Assembly (NCBI RefSeq): GCF_002224125.1
Contig: NZ_NCSM01000080.1
Location: 1 to 64,000, forward strand
Length of the DNA: 64,000 nt
Direction of reading: 5' to 3'
Origin: Streptomyces sp. NBS 14/10
GTDB taxonomy: Bacteria > Actinomycetota > Actinomycetes > Streptomycetales > Streptomycetaceae
Below, in pieces: positions 8,876-17,526 of the stretch; position 1 is the first letter of the stretch; the number at the start of each line of letters is the position of its first letter. Made by a program: the position numbers and the translations under genes. The notes under the pieces were generated by a model that made no database searches, was not told where the DNA came from, and saw only the letters and a list, made by a program, of their open reading frames with translations.

Positions 8876-9463
8876 TCACCCCTCCGTGACCTCCGCGAGG
8901 AAGCCGAGCGCCACCTTCCAGGTGGCCTCGGCCGCCTCCTCGTCGTAGTCCGGCAGCTCCGGGTCGGTGAACAGGTGCCCGGCCCCCGGGTAGCGGTAGA
9001 TCTCCACGTCCGCCCCGGCCCGCCCCATCCGCAGGTACCACGCGTTCAGCCAGTCGTGCGGCTCGAAGGGGTCCGGGTCCGCGACATGCAGCTGCACCGG
9101 CAGGCCGTCCGCCGTCACGTCGTCGGCGATGTCCGAGGTGCCGTGCAGAAGCAGCAGCCCGCGCGCCTTCTCGTCGCCCAGCGCGAGATTCTGGGCGATC
9201 GACCCGCCGAGCGAGAACCCCGCGTACACCAAGCCGCGGTCCGACAGCGGCGCGGCGGCCACCACGGCCCGGCGCAGCAGCTCGTCCTTGCCGATCTCCT
9301 CCTTGAGGGCCATGCCGTCCTCGGCGCTGTCGGCCGTCCGCCCCTCGAACAGATCCGGTACGTGCACCTCGTGCCCGGCTGCGCGCAGCCGGTCCGCGGC
9401 GGTGTGCACGGCAGGCCGCAGCCCGTACATCGAATGGAGAAGCAGGATCGGGGAACGGGTCAC
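8876..9463 (-). CDS. Dienelactone hydrolase-family alpha/beta hydrolase
   Basis: A compact 195-aa alpha/beta hydrolase. The nucleophile elbow is GFSLGG with S84, where classical dienelactone hydrolases carry Cys. H163 in YPGAGHLF is the likely catalytic histidine, and an aspartate in ADPDPFEP (~129-131) is the likely acid. It is cytosolic, with no signal sequence. The convergent DsbA-like gene ends 9 nt away, and a small hairpin (GGTCAC/GTGACC) spans the junction. The substrate cannot be inferred from sequence. Confidence 0.8.
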   Translation of the reverse strand: MTRSPILLLHSMYGLRPAVHTAADRLRAAGHEVHVPDLFEGRTADSAEDGMALKEEIGKDELLRRAVVAAAPLSDRGLVYAGFSLGGSIAQNLALGDEKARGLLLLHGTSDIADDVTADGLPVQLHVADPDPFEPHDWLNAWYLRMGRAGADVEIYRYPGAGHLFTDPELPDYDEEAAEATWKVALGFLAEVTEG

Positions 9464-9507
9464 TTCGTCACTTCCTTGTCGCGTGGGAAGGATCAGGATA
9501 GGTGTCC

Positions 9508-10629
9508 ATGGAGGACGTACTGCGTCCGCTCGTCGTCATCGGCGGCTCGCTCGCCATCACCCTGCTGACCGGCTGGGCGGTCGACCGGCTGCTGCAACGC
9601 ACCGACGCCCGCCACGCGGAGACGCCGCTGTGGGGCTTGCTGCGCCGCTGCCGGCTGCCGCTCCAGGTGACGGTCTGCTCGGCGCTGCTGCGGGGCTCGT
9701 ACGACAAGACGCACGCCCGGGTGGTCCGGGAACACGGGTCGGCCATCGCGCAGCTGCTCGCGCTGGTGCTGATCGCGGCCACGGCGTGGCTCGCGGTGCG
9801 GGTCTCGGCGGCGGTGGTGGAGTCCTCGTACCGCCGCTATGCCGCCAGCGCGCACGATCCGGCGCGGGTGCGCCGGGTGCGCACCCAGGTGACGCTCATC
9901 CAGCGGGTGGTGACCGCGATCGTCGGGGTGGTCGCGGCGTCGGCGATGCTGCTGACCTTCCCGGCGATGCGTACGGTGGGCACGTCCATGCTGGCCTCCG
10001 CCGGGATCCTGGGCATCGTCGCCGGCGTCGCCGCGCAGTCGACGCTGGGCAACCTCTTCGCCGGGCTGCAGATCGCCTTCGGCGACATGGTGCGGATCGG
10101 CGACACGGTGGTCGTGGACGGCGAGTGGGGCACGGTCGAGGAGATCACGCTGACCTTTCTGTCCGTGCGGACCTGGGACGAGCGCCGGATCACCATGCCG
10201 GTGTCGTACTTCACGAGCAAGCCGTTCGAGAACTGGTCGCGCGGCGGCACGCAGAAGACCGGCGCGGTCGTCTTCCACCTCGACCACTCGGCGCCGGTCG
10301 CGGAGATGCGGGTGCGGCTGGGCGAGATCGTGCGCAAGTCCCCGGCGTGGGACGGCCGGGACTGGACCCTCGCGGTCACGGACACCACGCCGTCCACGAT
10401 GGTGGTGCGGGCGCTGGTGACGGCGCGGGACGCGGACGACGCGTGGACGGTGCGCTGTGAGGTGCGGGAGCAGATGATCACGTGGCTGCGGGAGCACCAT
10501 CCGTACGCGCTGCCGCGCATCACCACCGCGACCATCCAGCCGCCCCGGCCCGCGGCCGACTCCGAGGACCGCCTCACCCGCTTCAGCGGCGATCTCCACA
10601 AGGACGGCACACACCCGCGCCGAAACTAG
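9508..10629 (+). CDS. MscS-family small-conductance mechanosensitive channel
   Basis: A 373-aa membrane channel subunit. Helices are predicted near residues 6-24, 75-98 and 125-145. They are followed by the MscS pore helix, visible as AGVAAQSTLGNLFAGLQI, and then the beta domain (GDxVVVDGEWGTVEEITLTF) and a cytoplasmic C-terminal domain. Such channels release solutes on hypo-osmotic shock. ATG 9508 has AGGA 9 nt upstream; a GTG at 9502 with AAGGA 9 nt upstream is an equally possible start and adds two residues. It is convergent with the GNAT gene (9-nt gap). Confidence 0.9.
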   Translation: MEDVLRPLVVIGGSLAITLLTGWAVDRLLQRTDARHAETPLWGLLRRCRLPLQVTVCSALLRGSYDKTHARVVREHGSAIAQLLALVLIAATAWLAVRVSAAVVESSYRRYAASAHDPARVRRVRTQVTLIQRVVTAIVGVVAASAMLLTFPAMRTVGTSMLASAGILGIVAGVAAQSTLGNLFAGLQIAFGDMVRIGDTVVVDGEWGTVEEITLTFLSVRTWDERRITMPVSYFTSKPFENWSRGGTQKTGAVVFHLDHSAPVAEMRVRLGEIVRKSPAWDGRDWTLAVTDTTPSTMVVRALVTARDADDAWTVRCEVREQMITWLREHHPYALPRITTATIQPPRPAADSEDRLTRFSGDLHKDGTHPRRN

Positions 10630-10638
10630 CTCCGAGGG

Positions 10639-11109
10639 TCAGAGCGCCCGGCGCATGGCGCGATGGGGGATTCCGCTGCCCTCGTCGAATTCGGGGCCGT
10701 ACGCCGCGTAGCCGAGCCGCTCGTAGAAGCCGAGGGCGTGGGTCTGGGCCTCCAGGTAGACCTCGGCGAGCCCGCGCCGCAGCGCCTCCGCCTCGACCGC
10801 GCGGACGAGGTCCGCGCCGAGGCCGGTGCCGCGGGCGGCCGGGAGGACCGCGAGGCGGCCGAGGACGGCGGTGGTGGCGCCGTCCACGCCGGCGTGGCCG
10901 TACTTCTTGTCCGCTGCCGCGCCGTGCAGGAAGCGGACGGTGCCCGTCGGGCCCTGGGGGCCGGCGGCGAGGAGGTGGACGGCGTGCGCGTCGTACTCGT
11001 CCATCTCCTCCGACTCGGGAATCCGCTGCTCGACGACGAAGACCTCGCGGCGCACCCCGCGGCAGACCTCGAGGGAGTCGGCGCCCACGACCTCGATCCG
11101 GTACGTCAC
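10639..11109 (-). CDS. GNAT-family N-acetyltransferase
   Basis: A 156-aa acetyltransferase. The acetyl-CoA pyrophosphate loop is visible as [17 protein letters not shown], and the C-terminal [11 protein letters not shown] stretch is typical of the fold. The GTG start at 11109 overlaps the rluD-type stop as GTGA, so translation is probably coupled to that gene. Longer upstream starts would run inside the upstream gene and look spurious. The acceptor substrate is unknown; the sequence resembles ElaA-type GNAT proteins ([15 protein letters not shown]). Confidence 0.85.
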   Translation of the reverse strand: MTYRIEVVGADSLEVCRGVRREVFVVEQRIPESEEMDEYDAHAVHLLAAGPQGPTGTVRFLHGAAADKKYGHAGVDGATTAVLGRLAVLPAARGTGLGADLVRAVEAEALRRGLAEVYLEAQTHALGFYERLGYAAYGPEFDEGSGIPHRAMRRAL

Positions 11110-12047
11110 GCGCTGTCCGCCCGCACGGTGTCCAGCGCCCGCTGGAGATCGTCCGGGTAGCGGCTCTCGAACTCCACCCAGCCGCCGCCCCCCGGGTGCT
11201 CGAAGCCCAGCCGCACGGCGTGCAGCCACTGCCGGGTCAGCCGCAGCCGCTTGGCGAGCGTCGGGTCGGCGCCGTACGTCAGGTCACCGACGCAGGGGTG
11301 GCGGTGGGCCGCCATGTGGACGCGGATCTGGTGGGTGCGGCCCGTCTCCAGCTTGATGTCGAGGAGGCTGGCGGCGCGGAACGCCTCGATGAGGTCGTAG
11401 TGGGTGACGCTGGGCTTGCCCTCGGCGGTCACGGCCCATTTGTAGTCGTGCTGCGGATGGCGGCCGATCGGCGCGTCGATGGTGCCGCTGAGCGGGTCGG
11501 GGTGGCCCTGGACGAGGGCCTGGTAGCGCTTGTCGACCGTACGCTCGCGGAACTGCTGCTTGAGCAGGGTGTACGCGAGCTCGGACTTGGCGACGACCAT
11601 CAGGCCGGAGGTGCCGACGTCCAGCCGGTGGACGATCCCCTGGCGCTCGGCGGCCCCGGAGGTCGAGACGCGGAAGCCCGCGGCGGCCAGGCCGCCGATG
11701 ACGGTGGGCCCGGTCCAGCCGGGGCTGGGGTGGGCGGCGACCCCGACCGGCTTGTCGACCACCACGACGTGCTCGTCGTCGTGCACGATCTCCATGCCCT
11801 CGACGGGCTCGGCGACGATCCGTACGGGCGGCGCGGCCTGCGGCATCTCCACCTCGAGCCAGGCGCCGCCGGAGACCCGGTCGGACTTGCCCGCGACGCT
11901 GCCGTCGACCTGCACCTTGCCCGCGGCGGCGAGCTCTGCCGCCTTGGTCCGAGAAAATCCGAACATGCGTGCGATCGCGGCGTCGACACGCTCGCCTTCG
12001 AGGCCGTCGGGTACGGGCAGCGTTCGGATCTCGGGAATCGTACTCAC
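11106..12047 (-). CDS. RluD-family 23S rRNA pseudouridine synthase
   Basis: A 313-aa pseudouridine synthase. An S4 RNA-binding domain covers roughly residues 15-75 ([32 protein letters not shown]). The catalytic domain carries HRLDVGTSG with the nucleophilic D143. [11 protein letters not shown] is a second RluA/RluD signature. RluD in E. coli modifies helix 69 of 23S rRNA; the exact positions here are inferred. It lies downstream of lspA with an 82-nt gap, a common bacterial arrangement, and its stop overlaps the GNAT start. Confidence 0.9.
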   Translation of the reverse strand: MSTIPEIRTLPVPDGLEGERVDAAIARMFGFSRTKAAELAAAGKVQVDGSVAGKSDRVSGGAWLEVEMPQAAPPVRIVAEPVEGMEIVHDDEHVVVVDKPVGVAAHPSPGWTGPTVIGGLAAAGFRVSTSGAAERQGIVHRLDVGTSGLMVVAKSELAYTLLKQQFRERTVDKRYQALVQGHPDPLSGTIDAPIGRHPQHDYKWAVTAEGKPSVTHYDLIEAFRAASLLDIKLETGRTHQIRVHMAAHRHPCVGDLTYGADPTLAKRLRLTRQWLHAVRLGFEHPGGGGWVEFESRYPDDLQRALDTVRADSA

Positions 12048-12129
12048 CCGTCGAGTATGCCGGACCGCACAGCCCGGTTCGTACGCCAGCCCTCGGGCCC
12101 CCGGCCCCGACTCGGCCCTCGCGGACGGT

Positions 12130-12708
12130 TCAGTCCTTGTGGACCGTGCCGTCCGGGTCCAGACCGCGGAAGGAGAGGATGACGATCAGGAAGCCACCAC
12201 AGACGATCGCCGAGTCGGCGAGGTTGAAGACCGCGAAGTGGGCGGGCGCGATGAAGTCGACCACCGCACCCTGCAGCCCGCCCGGCGCGCGGAAGACGCG
12301 GTCGGTGAGGTTACCGAAGGCGCCGCCCAGCAGCAGCCCGAGCGCGATGGCCCAGGGCAGGCTGTAGAGCTTGCGGGCGAGCCGGGCGATCACCACGATG
12401 ACACCGGCCGCTATCACCGTGAACACGATGGTCATGGCCTCGCCGAAGCCGAAGGCGGCGCCCCGGTTGCGGATCACCTCGAACTGGAGCCAGGTGCCGA
12501 TCACCTCGATCGCGTCATGGTGCTCCAGCTTCGCCACCACGACCAGCTTGCTGCCCAGGTCGAGCAGGTAGGCGACCGCGGCGACCGCGAGCAGCACCGC
12601 GATGCGCCGCCGCCCGCGCCCCGCCTGTCCCCCGTCGGCACCCGCGACGGCGCCTTCCTCGGCCTTCCCCGCTTCTGGCGTACCGATGGCCTGCTCCGCC
12701 TCTGTCAC
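12130..12708 (-). CDS. lspA: Lipoprotein signal peptidase (signal peptidase II)
   Basis: A membrane aspartyl protease that cleaves prolipoprotein signal peptides after lipidation; 192 aa. Four helices are visible. The catalytic dyad is D136 (FGNLTDR) and D165 (FNLADS), with the conserved NRGAAFG motif at 81-87. The N-terminal ~33 residues form a polar extension before the first helix. The GTG at 12708 is supported by GAGGGA about 5 nt upstream. It sits between the dksA-like gene (74-nt gap) and the rluD-type gene, probably one transcript. Confidence 0.95.
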   Translation of the reverse strand: MTEAEQAIGTPEAGKAEEGAVAGADGGQAGRGRRRIAVLLAVAAVAYLLDLGSKLVVVAKLEHHDAIEVIGTWLQFEVIRNRGAAFGFGEAMTIVFTVIAAGVIVVIARLARKLYSLPWAIALGLLLGGAFGNLTDRVFRAPGGLQGAVVDFIAPAHFAVFNLADSAIVCGGFLIVILSFRGLDPDGTVHKD

Positions 12709-12782
12709 GTAAGTCCCTCAAACATCGTCCGGGCCAGTCTCCCCCTGGCTGAGGACGAGAGTACGGCACTCCCGACGGACGG

Positions 12783-13568
12783 TCAGCGCCGCTCCTGCCG
12801 CTGTTTGCACTCCACGCACAGAGTGGCCCGGGGGAACGCCTGCATCCGGGCCTTGCCGATGGGGTTGCCGCAGTTCTCGCACAGCCCGTACGTCCCGGCG
12901 TCCAGCCGATCCAGGGCGCGCTCGGTCTGCAGCAGCATCTCGCGGGCGTTGCCGGCCAGGGCCAGCTCGTGCTCGCGCGTGATGTTCTTGGTGCCGGTGT
13001 CGGCCTGGTCGTCGCCCGCGCCGTCCCCGGAGTCCCGCATCAGCCCGGTGATCGCCTGCTCGGACGCGAGGATCTCGGTGCGCAGCCGGCCGGCCTCGGC
13101 CAGCAGCTCGGTGCGCGCCTCGGCCACCTCCTGCGCCGACCAGGGCTCCTCACCCGGGCGTACGGCCAGGTCACCGGGGTCCACGGGGCCGCCGACGCCC
13201 ACGCGGGCCTTGGGGACCGCGCCGGGCGCCTCGGGGGCCTGCTTCGCGGTCGGCGCCCCGCTCGGAGTCTTCTTCGCAACCACTTTCCTGGCTCCCGTCT
13301 TCTTCGGGGGCACCGCCTGCTCGGCCGGTGCGGCCTTCTTGGCGGCCTTTTTGGCCGCGGCCTTCGCGACCTCGGCCTTCTTGGTCGTGGTCTTGTCGGC
13401 CGCGCCCTTCTCCTCCACCGCGCCCTTCTTCTCCACCGCGTTCTTCGTGGCCTTCTTGGCCGCCGTGGCGGGCGCTGCCGCCTTCTTCCCGGAAGCGCTC
13501 TTCTCGGCGGTCGTGGCCTTCGTCGCCTTCGCCGTGCTCTTCTTCACGGCGGTCTTCCTCGCCACCAT
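12783..13568 (-). CDS. DksA/TraR-type zinc-finger protein with histone H1-like Lys/Ala-rich N terminus
   Basis: 261 aa in two parts. Residues 1-~110 are Lys/Ala/Thr/Pro-rich, with AAKKA-type repeats resembling eukaryotic histone H1 tails and bacterial Hc1/HupS-like tails. Residues ~140-261 are a DksA/TraR module: a helical coiled-coil region (EVAEARTELLAEAGRLRTEIL) and a C4 zinc finger (CENCGNPIG...CVECKQRQ). DksA binds RNA polymerase through the secondary channel in E. coli. The tail suggests additional DNA binding, which is inference. AAGGGG lies 8 nt upstream of the ATG. It heads the lspA-rluD-GNAT set. Confidence 0.88.
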   Translation of the reverse strand: MVARKTAVKKSTAKATKATTAEKSASGKKAAAPATAAKKATKNAVEKKGAVEEKGAADKTTTKKAEVAKAAAKKAAKKAAPAEQAVPPKKTGARKVVAKKTPSGAPTAKQAPEAPGAVPKARVGVGGPVDPGDLAVRPGEEPWSAQEVAEARTELLAEAGRLRTEILASEQAITGLMRDSGDGAGDDQADTGTKNITREHELALAGNAREMLLQTERALDRLDAGTYGLCENCGNPIGKARMQAFPRATLCVECKQRQERR

Positions 13569-13873
13569 GGTCGCGCCCCTTCACATATTGTGATCTTGCA
13601 CGCGAATCGTTCCGGAACGATAAATCGACTTCCGGCACGCGGCAACGGGGCACGCCGCCCGATTCGCCCGGCTTGCCCGTGGGACAACCCGGTCTCAATC
13701 GGTTGTGCCCCACCGCCCGCCAGGTAATCCGGCCATGAATCAGTACCGGGCGGTGACGCCCCGGCCGCGCGGAGTCCGGCACCCTGCGTATGGCCATTCG
13801 GGTCACCGCCCGGCTCCCCGTACCGCACCCGGCGCAGCCCGTAATCCGGTCGGCCCGGTGGTGCCCGGACCCG
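13569..13873. other. Intergenic region upstream of the ileS leader
   Basis: A stretch between the divergent dksA-like and ileS genes. The part next to the dksA-like gene is locally AT-rich (around 13580-13630) and probably holds its promoter. No coding frame or clear -35 element was recognised in the rest. Confidence 0.4.
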
Positions 13874-13879
13874 TACACT
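13874..13879 (+). promoter_or_regulatory. Candidate -10 element for the ileS transcript
   Basis: TACACT fits the TANNNT consensus of actinobacterial vegetative promoters and lies just upstream of the predicted T-box leader. No good -35 hexamer is visible. Confidence 0.35.
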
Positions 13880-13885
13880 GGGCGA

Positions 13886-14155
13886 AGCGAAAGGCGTGGA
13901 AGGGGACGAGTAGCGTCGTACGCAGCCATGAGCGACCCGGGGACGGTGCGAGCCCGGGGGCGAGCGCGATGTGAAGGATCACCCCGGAGCCGCCGGAAGA
14001 ACCCCCGCCCAGGGCCAGTAGAACCGGTGTCGCGACCCCAATGAGGGGGCCAGGAGCCAGCCCAGCGCTCCCGGCCAAGGAGGGTGGTACCGCGGGAGCG
14101 CGAGCTCTCGTCCCTCCGACGGAACGCAAGCCCCGCACGTGTCCGCCGGAGGAAA
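13886..14155 (+). promoter_or_regulatory. T-box riboswitch (translational type, isoleucine) of ileS
   Basis: The diagnostic T-box sequence AGGGTGGTACCGCG is at 14081-14094, with the tRNA-acceptor-binding TGGT at 14085-14088. A loop-E-like AGTA (13909-13912) and GAA (13973-13975) flank a specifier loop whose likely codon is ATC (Ile) at 13978-13980. Two exclusive folds are visible. AGGG (14081-14084) can pair with CCCT (14112-14115) in the tRNA-bound form. Alternatively CCTCCGACGG (14113-14122) pairs, with one mismatch, with CCGCCGGAGG (14143-14152) and hides the ribosome site GGAGG. Uncharged tRNA-Ile should therefore free translation rather than block termination. Confidence 0.88.
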
Positions 14156-14161
14156 GATCCG

Positions 14162-17100
14162 ATGACGCAGTACCGCCAGGTGCCCGCCCAGGTCGACCTG
14201 CCAGCCCTCGAGCACGCCGTACTCGACTTCTGGCGGGAGAACAAGATCTTCGCCCGGAGCCTCGAGCAGTCCGCGGGGCGGCCCGAGTGGGTCTTCTACG
14301 AGGGCCCGCCGACCGCCAACGGCATGCCGGGCGCCCACCACATCGAGGCCCGCGTCTTCAAGGACGTCTTCCCGCGCTTCCGCACCATGCGCGGCTACCA
14401 CGTCGAGCGCAAGGCGGGCTGGGACTGCCACGGCCTGCCGGTCGAGCTGGCCGTCGAGAAGGAGCTCGGCTTCAGCGGCAAGCAGGACATCGAGGCGTAC
14501 GGCATCGCCGAGTTCAACGAGAAGTGCCGCGAGTCGGTCAGCCGGCACATCGACGCCTTCGCCGACCTCACCACGCGCATGGGGTACTGGACCGACCTCG
14601 ACGGCGCGTACTGGACCATGAACCCCGAGTACGTCGAATCGGTGTGGTGGTCGCTCAAGGAGATCTTCAACAAGGGGCTGCTGGTCCAGGACCACCGGGT
14701 CGCCCCCTGGTGTCCGCGCTGCGGCACCGGCCTGTCCGACCACGAGCTGGCGCAGGGCTACGAGACGGTCGTCGACCCGTCGGTCTTCGTCCGCTTCCCG
14801 CTGACCTCCGGCCCGCTGGCGGGCGAGGCGGCGCTGCTGGTGTGGACGACCACGCCGTGGACCCTGGTGTCCAACATGGCCGTCGCCGCGCACCCCGATG
14901 TGCGCTATGTGGTCGCCACCGACGGCCAGGAGAAGCTGGTCGTCGCCGAGCCGCTGCTGGAGAAGGCCCTCGGCGAGGGCTGGACCGCGACCGGGCAGTC
15001 CTTCACCGGGGCCGAGATGGAGCGCTGGACCTACCAGCGCCCGTTCTCCCTGGTGGCTGTCGACGGCGATGCGCACTTCGTGGTCAACGCCGACTATGTG
15101 ACCACCGAGGACGGCACCGGCCTGGTCCACCAGGCCCCCGCGTTCGGCGAGGACGACCTGCGCACCTGCAAGGCGTACGGTCTGCCGTACCTCAACCCGA
15201 TCCGCACGGACGGCACCTTCGAGGAGGGCGTGGAGCTGGTCGGCGGCCAGTTCTTCAAGAAGGCCGACGAACCGCTGACGGCCGATCTGGACGCCCGCGG
15301 CCTGCTGTTCCGGCATGTGCCCTACGAGCACAGCTACCCGCACTGCTGGCGCTGCCACACCGCGCTGCTCTACTACGCGCAGCCGTCCTGGTACATCCGC
15401 ACCACCGCGGTCAAGGACGCGCTGCTCCGCGAGAACGAGCGGACGAACTGGTTCCCCGAGTCGGTCAAGCACGGCCGCTACGGCGACTGGCTGAACAACA
15501 ACATCGACTGGGCCCTGTCCCGCAACCGCTACTGGGGCACCCCGCTGCCCATCTGGCGCTGCGCCGAGTCCCACCTCACCTGCGTCGGCTCCCTCGCCGA
15601 GCTCTCCGAGCTCACCGGCACCGACCAGACGGGCCTGGACCCGCACCGGCCGTTCATCGACGAGGTGACCTTCACCTGCACCGCCGAGGGCTGTGAGCTG
15701 GAGGCCGAACGGGTCCCCGAGGTCATCGACGCCTGGTACGACTCGGGCTCGATGCCCTTCGCCCAGTGGGGCTACCCGTACCGCAACAAGGAGATCTTCG
15801 AGAAGCGCTACCCGGCGCAGTTCATCTCCGAGGCCATCGACCAGACCCGCGGCTGGTTCTACACCCTGATGGCGGTCGGCACGCTCGTCTTCGACAAGTC
15901 GAGCTATGAGAACGTGGTCTGCCTCGGACACATCCTGGCCGAGGACGGCCGGAAGATGTCCAAGCACCTGGGCAACACCCTGGAGCCGATCCCGCTCATG
16001 GACCAGCACGGCGCGGACGCCGTCCGCTGGTTCATGGCCGCCGGCGGCTCGCCGTGGGCCGCGCGCCGGGTGGGCCACGGCACCATCCAGGAGGTCGTCC
16101 GCAAGACGCTGCTCACCTACTGGAACACGGTCGCCTTCCAGGCCCTGTACGCCCGCACCTCGGGCTGGGCGCCGAGCGAGGCCGACCCGGCCCCGGCCGG
16201 CCGGCCGCTGCTCGACCGCTGGCTGCTGGGCGAGCTGGGCACGCTGACCGAGCAGGTGACGCAGGCCCTGGAGGCGTACGACACCCAGCGCGCCGGCAAG
16301 CTGCTGTCGGGCTTCGTCGACGACCTGTCCAACTGGTACGTCCGCCGCTCCCGCCGCCGCTTCTGGCAGGGCGACGCGGCCGCGCTGCGCACGCTGCACG
16401 AGGTGATCGAAACGGTCACCCGGCTGATGGCCCCGCTCGTCCCGTTCATCACCGAGCGGGTCTGGCAGGACCTGGTCGTCCCGGTCACCCCGGACGCCCC
16501 GGAGTCGGTGCACCTGGCCGGCTGGCCCGAGGCCGACCAGGAGCTGATCGACCCGGCCCTGTCGACCCAGATGACGCTGGTGCGCCGCCTGGTGGAGCTG
16601 GGCCGCGCGACCCGCGCCGAGTCGGGCGTCAAGACCCGTCAGCCGCTGTCGCGCGCGCTGGTCGCGGCGTCCGGTTTCGAGTCGCTGTCCGCGGAGCTGC
16701 GCACGCAGATCGAGGAGGAGCTGAACGTCTCGTCCCTCGCCTCGCTCAGCGAGGTCGGCGGCTCGCTCGTCGACACCACGGCCAAGGCCAACTTCCGCGC
16801 GCTGGGCAAGCGTTTCGGCAAGGGCACCCAGCCGGTCGCCAAGGCCGTCGCCGAGGCGGACGCGGCCGCGCTGTCGCTGGCGCTGCGCGAGGGGACGGCG
16901 TCGGTGGTGGTGGACGGCGAGACGGTCGCGCTCTCCGCGGACGAGGTGATCATCACCGAGACCCCGCGCGAGGGTTGGTCGGTCGCCTCCGACGCGGGCG
17001 CGACAGTGGCCCTCGACCTGGAGATCACCCCGGAGCTGCGGCGCGCGGGGCTCGCCCGCGACGCGATCCGGCTGATCCAGGAGGCCCGTAAGAACAGCGG

Positions 17101-17311
17101 CTTGGACGTGGCCGACCGGATCGCGCTGCGCTGGGGCGCGGCGGACGAGGAGGTCCGTACGGCGCTGACCGACCACGCGACGCTGATCGCGGACGAGGTC
17201 CTGGCGACGGACTTCGCCTCCGGCGACGGTGACTCCGGCTACGGCGAGCAGTTCTCCGACGAGGCCCTGGGCCTCACCTTCCGCCTCCGCAAGGCACCTT
17301 TTTGCGCCTAA
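14162..17311 (+). CDS. ileS: Isoleucyl-tRNA synthetase (IleRS2-like)
   Basis: A class I synthetase of 1049 aa that charges tRNA-Ile. The ATP signature normally written HIGH is GAHH here (G57-H60, in PTANGMPGAHHIEA), with the first and third positions exchanged. The KMSKS loop is KMSKH at 598-602. The editing CP1 domain contains the WTTTPWTL motif. A C-terminal helical anticodon-binding region and a tail of ~100 residues follow. GGAGG at 14148-14152 is the ribosome site controlled by the T-box. The length and GAHH motif point to the eukaryote-like IleRS2 group. Two strong hairpins follow the stop. Confidence 0.96.
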   Translation: MTQYRQVPAQVDLPALEHAVLDFWRENKIFARSLEQSAGRPEWVFYEGPPTANGMPGAHHIEARVFKDVFPRFRTMRGYHVERKAGWDCHGLPVELAVEKELGFSGKQDIEAYGIAEFNEKCRESVSRHIDAFADLTTRMGYWTDLDGAYWTMNPEYVESVWWSLKEIFNKGLLVQDHRVAPWCPRCGTGLSDHELAQGYETVVDPSVFVRFPLTSGPLAGEAALLVWTTTPWTLVSNMAVAAHPDVRYVVATDGQEKLVVAEPLLEKALGEGWTATGQSFTGAEMERWTYQRPFSLVAVDGDAHFVVNADYVTTEDGTGLVHQAPAFGEDDLRTCKAYGLPYLNPIRTDGTFEEGVELVGGQFFKKADEPLTADLDARGLLFRHVPYEHSYPHCWRCHTALLYYAQPSWYIRTTAVKDALLRENERTNWFPESVKHGRYGDWLNNNIDWALSRNRYWGTPLPIWRCAESHLTCVGSLAELSELTGTDQTGLDPHRPFIDEVTFTCTAEGCELEAERVPEVIDAWYDSGSMPFAQWGYPYRNKEIFEKRYPAQFISEAIDQTRGWFYTLMAVGTLVFDKSSYENVVCLGHILAEDGRKMSKHLGNTLEPIPLMDQHGADAVRWFMAAGGSPWAARRVGHGTIQEVVRKTLLTYWNTVAFQALYARTSGWAPSEADPAPAGRPLLDRWLLGELGTLTEQVTQALEAYDTQRAGKLLSGFVDDLSNWYVRRSRRRFWQGDAAALRTLHEVIETVTRLMAPLVPFITERVWQDLVVPVTPDAPESVHLAGWPEADQELIDPALSTQMTLVRRLVELGRATRAESGVKTRQPLSRALVAASGFESLSAELRTQIEEELNVSSLASLSEVGGSLVDTTAKANFRALGKRFGKGTQPVAKAVAEADAAALSLALREGTASVVVDGETVALSADEVIITETPREGWSVASDAGATVALDLEITPELRRAGLARDAIRLIQEARKNSGLDVADRIALRWGAADEEVRTALTDHATLIADEVLATDFASGDGDSGYGEQFSDEALGLTFRLRKAPFCA

Positions 17312-17390
17312 ACCGGCGCCGCTCTCGCGGACCTGGTTGCTCGCCGTATGGGTTGCGCAATTGATGGTTGCGTCTTCAGCGCGGACATCG

Positions 17391-17420
17391 TGGTGGGGGC
17401 CGGGACTTCGGCCCCCACCA
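17391..17420. terminator. First hairpin between ileS and divIVA
   Basis: TGGTGGGGGCCG (17391-17402) pairs perfectly with CGGCCCCCACCA (17409-17420) around a 6-nt loop, 80 nt past the ileS stop. No U-tract follows. Confidence 0.65.
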
Positions 17421-17438
17421 TGCGGCGGAGCTGCGTGA

Positions 17439-17481
17439 AAACGGGCTGGGCCGGGAGCATCGCTCCCGGCCCAGCCCGTTT
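17439..17481. terminator. Strong 20-bp bidirectional terminator between ileS and divIVA
   Basis: A perfect 20-bp stem (17439-17458 with 17462-17481) closes on a 3-nt loop. The arms start with AAA and end with TTT, so an A-tract and a U-tract serve both strands. It lies between the convergent ileS and divIVA genes. Confidence 0.85.
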
Positions 17482-17526
17482 GACTGCCGACGCTACGCGC
17501 TGCGCGCTAAGTCGCGCGCGGCCGCG

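Noticed and set aside
13979..17176. A 1065-codon open frame opposite ileS
   Set aside because: It is antisense to a complete IleRS, crosses the T-box leader and has no recognisable domain.
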